Shown: one piece after another, positions 5,626 through 8,054 of the stretch
How the letters are laid out: every line of letters begins with the position of its first letter
How positions within the stretch are numbered: the stretch's first letter is position 1
DNA from: CAZALT01 sp964485515
Lineage (GTDB): Bacteria > Actinomycetota > Acidimicrobiia > Acidimicrobiales > Acidimicrobilacustridaceae
Length of the DNA: 8,054 nt
NCBI GenBank assembly: GCA_964485515.1
Contig: CAZALT010000157.1
Span: 1-8,054 of the forward strand
Direction of reading: 5' to 3'
The notes under the pieces: generated by a model
What the model saw: the letters and a program-made list of their open reading frames with translations, nothing else
What the model was told of the DNA's origin: nothing
The model's database searches: none
Made by a program: the position numbers and the translations under genes

Positions 5626-7344
5626 GTGAGTATCCCGATCATCCCCGGCTACATCGATGGTCCGACTCCAGGCCGACTTGTCGATCTCTGGACGCAACCC
5701 ACCGGCGACTATCCCGACGAGTTGTGGCCGGTCGACGTGCTTGCCTCGATCGTGCATGAACCCACCGGCTGGCTCACGGTGTGTGAGCACCACTCGACCG
5801 AGGAGCTGAACGGCGGTCGAGGGTGCGTCCTGGTTGCTCCCGACCATGTCGGTTCGACTCTGGAGCACACGGGTTGGATCGGGCGGGGACTTGGCACCTT
5901 CAGCATCTGGGAGGACTTCGAAGGGCACAGCGGGTTCGATGCCGGCCTGCGGTCGACCGAGCGGGACTCGGACCTCGAGTTCTTTGTTCAGGTCAAGCGG
6001 CCTGTTGGATCGCCCGACGCCGTGCTCGACCTGTCACACCCCTTCCTCTGGTACTTCGACGCGTATCCGGTCCGCGGTGGATGGGCGTATGTGAACGAAG
6101 CGGGTCGACCCCAGGAGCTCGTCCGCGCTCACATCGCACGGGAGCACTGGGCCGTGGAGGTCCGCGCCCTGGAGTTCCGACAGTTCCTCCACGCCTGTGG
6201 TCGGCACGCAGTCGTGCAGGTCGACTGGGTCCCGAGAACGAACTCGCATGGCTTCAGCCGCACGGACGATGAGTTCCGCAACGAGTGGGCGAGCTTCGAC
6301 TTCGTCGCGACCTCGGAGCGGGCGTACTCGGACCGTGGCGGCTTCTCCCGCTTGCTCGGCCAGTACGTCGTCAACGGCTCCCCCACGGGCCGCGTGCCGA
6401 GGATGGAAGAGCGTCGCGCTGAGCTGGACTACCCAGAGTTCGTCTACGGCGTCGACGCCTCGTCTGGCAGGCCGGTGCGGCACTCCTGCGACCCGGATGC
6501 GCTCGGGACCTACTTCGACGAGGACAACAGCCGTCTCCACTACCTGACGCCGGTGAACTTCAAGCGAGAGGTGCTCATCCCCTACGCGCACGAGCCGAAC
6601 CGGTACCGGCTGAGCCGGTCGAGGCTGGAGTGCCTCAGCCTTTGGGGTCTCGACATCTCGTTCAACTCGGCTGATCTCGTCGAGGTCTACCTCGGCGACC
6701 TCGGCCGCGATCTCCCGTCCGACGAGTGGGCGCACTGGATCGCGTACAACGTGATCCCCGAAGGAGAGATGGAGCAGGGGCGGTTTCGGCGCGACTTCCT
6801 GAACCAGATCGCCTTGTCGGCCGACGTTCCCAGCGACCTCCGTCGCGCTCGCTCCAAGGCAGCCGCTGTATCCGAGGAGGTATTCGGTTCACCGGTGTGG
6901 CGTCCCCTCGACGAGCACATCGCTCCCGAGTACGAGTCCATGATCGGTCCGTTGAGCGACGACCCGGCTGCACTGCAAGGTCCCCTGATCCTCCTCGCGA
7001 AGGTGTTTGTCGACGCGATTGACCCGGCTCCGCTCAAGGCGTTCCTCGGCGGCGCACAGTCGGGGGAGAAGAGCCTCAGCCTTCTCGGACGAACTGTCGA
7101 ACGCCTCGGCGGTTCCGTCGACGATGTCGAAGCGCTCCGAGCTCTCTACGACGTCCGCTCTGCTGGCGGCCTTGCTCACCTCGGCGGCTCACGAAGGCAG
7201 GCTGCACTGAGCCGCCTAGGGATTGCTGAGCTGAGCACGATCGAAGCGTTCGATCACGTCGCCATGCGCATCATCGATTGTCTCGAACGGATCACCGGCC
7301 TTCTGCAGTCGCAGACTCCCGCGGAGGTGCCTCGGGAGGGATGA
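5626..7344 (+). CDS. Large unknown protein with HEPN-like RX6H motif near its C-terminus
   Basis: A 572-residue protein of a family I cannot name. The start chosen is GTG 5626 (MSIPIIPGYIDG), placed 7 bases after a TATCCT -10. GTG 5593 is an alternative (583 residues), but neither has a ribosome binding site. There is no signal peptide or membrane helix. Visible blocks: a Trp/Asp-rich N-terminal half; HYLTPVNFKREVL (305-317), VYLGDLGRDLP (354-364) and HWIAYNVIPEGE (370-381), which look like a conserved core; then a helical C-terminal part (about 430-572) with YDVRSAGGLAHLGGS. There Arg511 and His518 match the RX4-6H pattern of HEPN domains, many of which are RNases in defence and toxin systems. 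The HEPN reading is inference from the motif and helical context. It is convergent with the DUF4291 gene, with 10 bases between the stops. Confidence 0.88.
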   Translation: MSIPIIPGYIDGPTPGRLVDLWTQPTGDYPDELWPVDVLASIVHEPTGWLTVCEHHSTEELNGGRGCVLVAPDHVGSTLEHTGWIGRGLGTFSIWEDFEGHSGFDAGLRSTERDSDLEFFVQVKRPVGSPDAVLDLSHPFLWYFDAYPVRGGWAYVNEAGRPQELVRAHIAREHWAVEVRALEFRQFLHACGRHAVVQVDWVPRTNSHGFSRTDDEFRNEWASFDFVATSERAYSDRGGFSRLLGQYVVNGSPTGRVPRMEERRAELDYPEFVYGVDASSGRPVRHSCDPDALGTYFDEDNSRLHYLTPVNFKREVLIPYAHEPNRYRLSRSRLECLSLWGLDISFNSADLVEVYLGDLGRDLPSDEWAHWIAYNVIPEGEMEQGRFRRDFLNQIALSADVPSDLRRARSKAAAVSEEVFGSPVWRPLDEHIAPEYESMIGPLSDDPAALQGPLILLAKVFVDAIDPAPLKAFLGGAQSGEKSLSLLGRTVERLGGSVDDVEALRALYDVRSAGGLAHLGGSRRQAALSRLGIAELSTIEAFDHVAMRIIDCLERITGLLQSQTPAEVPREG

Positions 7345-7354
7345 CCGTGACGAG

Positions 7355-7963
7355 TCAGCCAGCGCCAACGCGGGCCGCGAGCCAGGGTGGGATTGGGTAG
7401 GGCGTTTCGACAGGGAGAAGAGCTGAGGCCTCCGCCAATTCGCCGCGCCGGACGTGTTGGTGGACCTGCTGCGTCAGCTCGGTGGTGTCGGTGATGGCGA
7501 CGGTCCAGTCGTCGACGTAGCGGTCGACGGCGACGCCCCCGAGGCCGATCTGGATTGCGCGGTGTGCCAGCGGTTGGAGTTGGAGATCGCGTTCGGGATC
7601 CCACTGGATCCGCACTGGTGATGACGCCTTCGCCTTGACCCACTCGTCATGGCTCTCGTACGTGACGGCCTCGTAGTGACTGAGGGAGGCATTCGCCAGG
7701 GCCCACTCGAAACCTTCGCGGGTGATCTCGATGGCGAGGACGCGTTCCTGGCCGTCCTTGGTCGCCCAACCGGACCGGTAGGCCATCCAGAGGAACGACG
7801 GCTTGATCCAGGTCATCCGCTTTCGCTTGAACGGCGAGACGAAGCGGCCATTCGTGAGGGCGGCGTCTGCGATGGCGGATGAGTAGGCCTGGTACACGGT
7901 GATCGTCGACTCCGAGAATTGCGCTCGGACTTGGCGATGTGGAGTGGGGTCAGGAGAGGTCAT
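7355..7963 (-). CDS. DUF4291 family protein
   Basis: A 202-residue protein of typical length for DUF4291, a family without an established function. Family-like blocks: ITVYQAYSSAIADAA (21-35), the strongly conserved FKRKRMTWIKPSFLWMAYRSGWA (described by its positions, 45-67, rich in K/R and W), ERVLAIEITREGFEWAL (73-89), VRIQWDPERDL (117-127), AIQIGLGG (136-143) and PYPIPPWLAARVG near the end. It appears soluble and cytoplasmic. The start is the ATG at 7963. The frame is open to a TTG at 8032, but those residues are not family-like, and no ribosome binding site is visible for either start. It is convergent with the 572-residue gene. Whether it belongs to element 2 or to the chromosome is unknown, because the right attachment site is not in the window. 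Confidence 0.9.
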   Translation of the reverse strand: MTSPDPTPHRQVRAQFSESTITVYQAYSSAIADAALTNGRFVSPFKRKRMTWIKPSFLWMAYRSGWATKDGQERVLAIEITREGFEWALANASLSHYEAVTYESHDEWVKAKASSPVRIQWDPERDLQLQPLAHRAIQIGLGGVAVDRYVDDWTVAITDTTELTQQVHQHVRRGELAEASALLPVETPYPIPPWLAARVGAG

Positions 7964-8054
7964 GTTCGAGTGGAGGAGGCGCGGTCGATCGGGGTAAGTC
8001 TGGCTGACGTCGAGCCGCACCGGCCTGTGCAAACCGCCGAGGCGTCTGACGCAT

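Larger units (their letters stand above)
4214..8054. mobile_element. Integrative element 2, left part (right end outside the window)
   Basis: It begins directly after the tRNA remnant with a second copy of the same left end seen in element 1: hairpin, spaced GTCTACCGG repeats and an int gene reading toward the attachment site. The cargo is different (572-residue unknown protein, DUF4291 protein). No third copy of the tRNA 3' sequence (core GGTTCAAATCC) occurs up to 8054, so the right attachment site is not visible. How much of 5527-8054 is element and how much is chromosome is undetermined. Confidence 0.6.

Noticed and set aside
7964..8054. Extension of the DUF4291 gene to TTG 8032, or another gene at the window end
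   Set aside because: The extra residues are not family-like and the start is a TTG without a ribosome binding site; I see nothing else supportable in these 91 bases.

Overview
The base composition (very GC-rich, with strong G/C at third codon positions), the leaderless-looking promoter and the protein flavour all suggest a high-GC actinobacterium. An acidimicrobial lineage such as Ilumatobacter is possible, but that is a guess from general protein resemblance and not something the sequence proves.

Layout. The window reads best as two small integrative elements lying head to tail at one tRNA gene. It opens on the last bases of a probable tRNA (...C-A-CCA). Element 1 runs from there to about 4213. 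It holds a leftward tyrosine recombinase (Int1, 147-1283), a rightward cytochrome P450 (1412-2635) overlapping a TetR-family regulator by ATGA (2632-3282), and a rightward pair of small unknown genes (3370-3750 and 3770-4015). About 155 bases of repeat-rich non-coding DNA follow. The element ends in a 43-base tRNA 3' half with a CAT anticodon (4171-4213) that has no matching 5' half, as expected of an attachment-site remnant. Element 2 begins at once with a second copy of the same left end: a 55-bp perfect repeat, a terminator hairpin, and GTCTACCGG repeats at identical spacing. A second, about 91% identical recombinase follows (Int2, 4355-5488), then different cargo: a 572-residue unknown protein with a HEPN-like RX6H motif (5626-7344) and, convergently, a DUF4291 protein (7355-7963). 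The right end of element 2 is not in the window, so whether DUF4291 belongs to it is unknown.

How it works together. The shared part of the two elements (1-1322 and 4209-5527) is an attachment-site plus integrase module. DNA similarity stops about 35 bases upstream of each int start, and unrelated cargo follows. This suggests an exchangeable-cargo arrangement: one metabolic module (P450 plus its probable repressor) and one module that may be defence-related. Neither visible part contains an excisionase, replication gene or transfer gene that I can recognise. Int1 carries Arg where Int2 has the conserved beta-hairpin Lys, so element 1 may depend on Int2. Most of these functional links are inference; the repeats, the overlaps and the residue differences are read directly.
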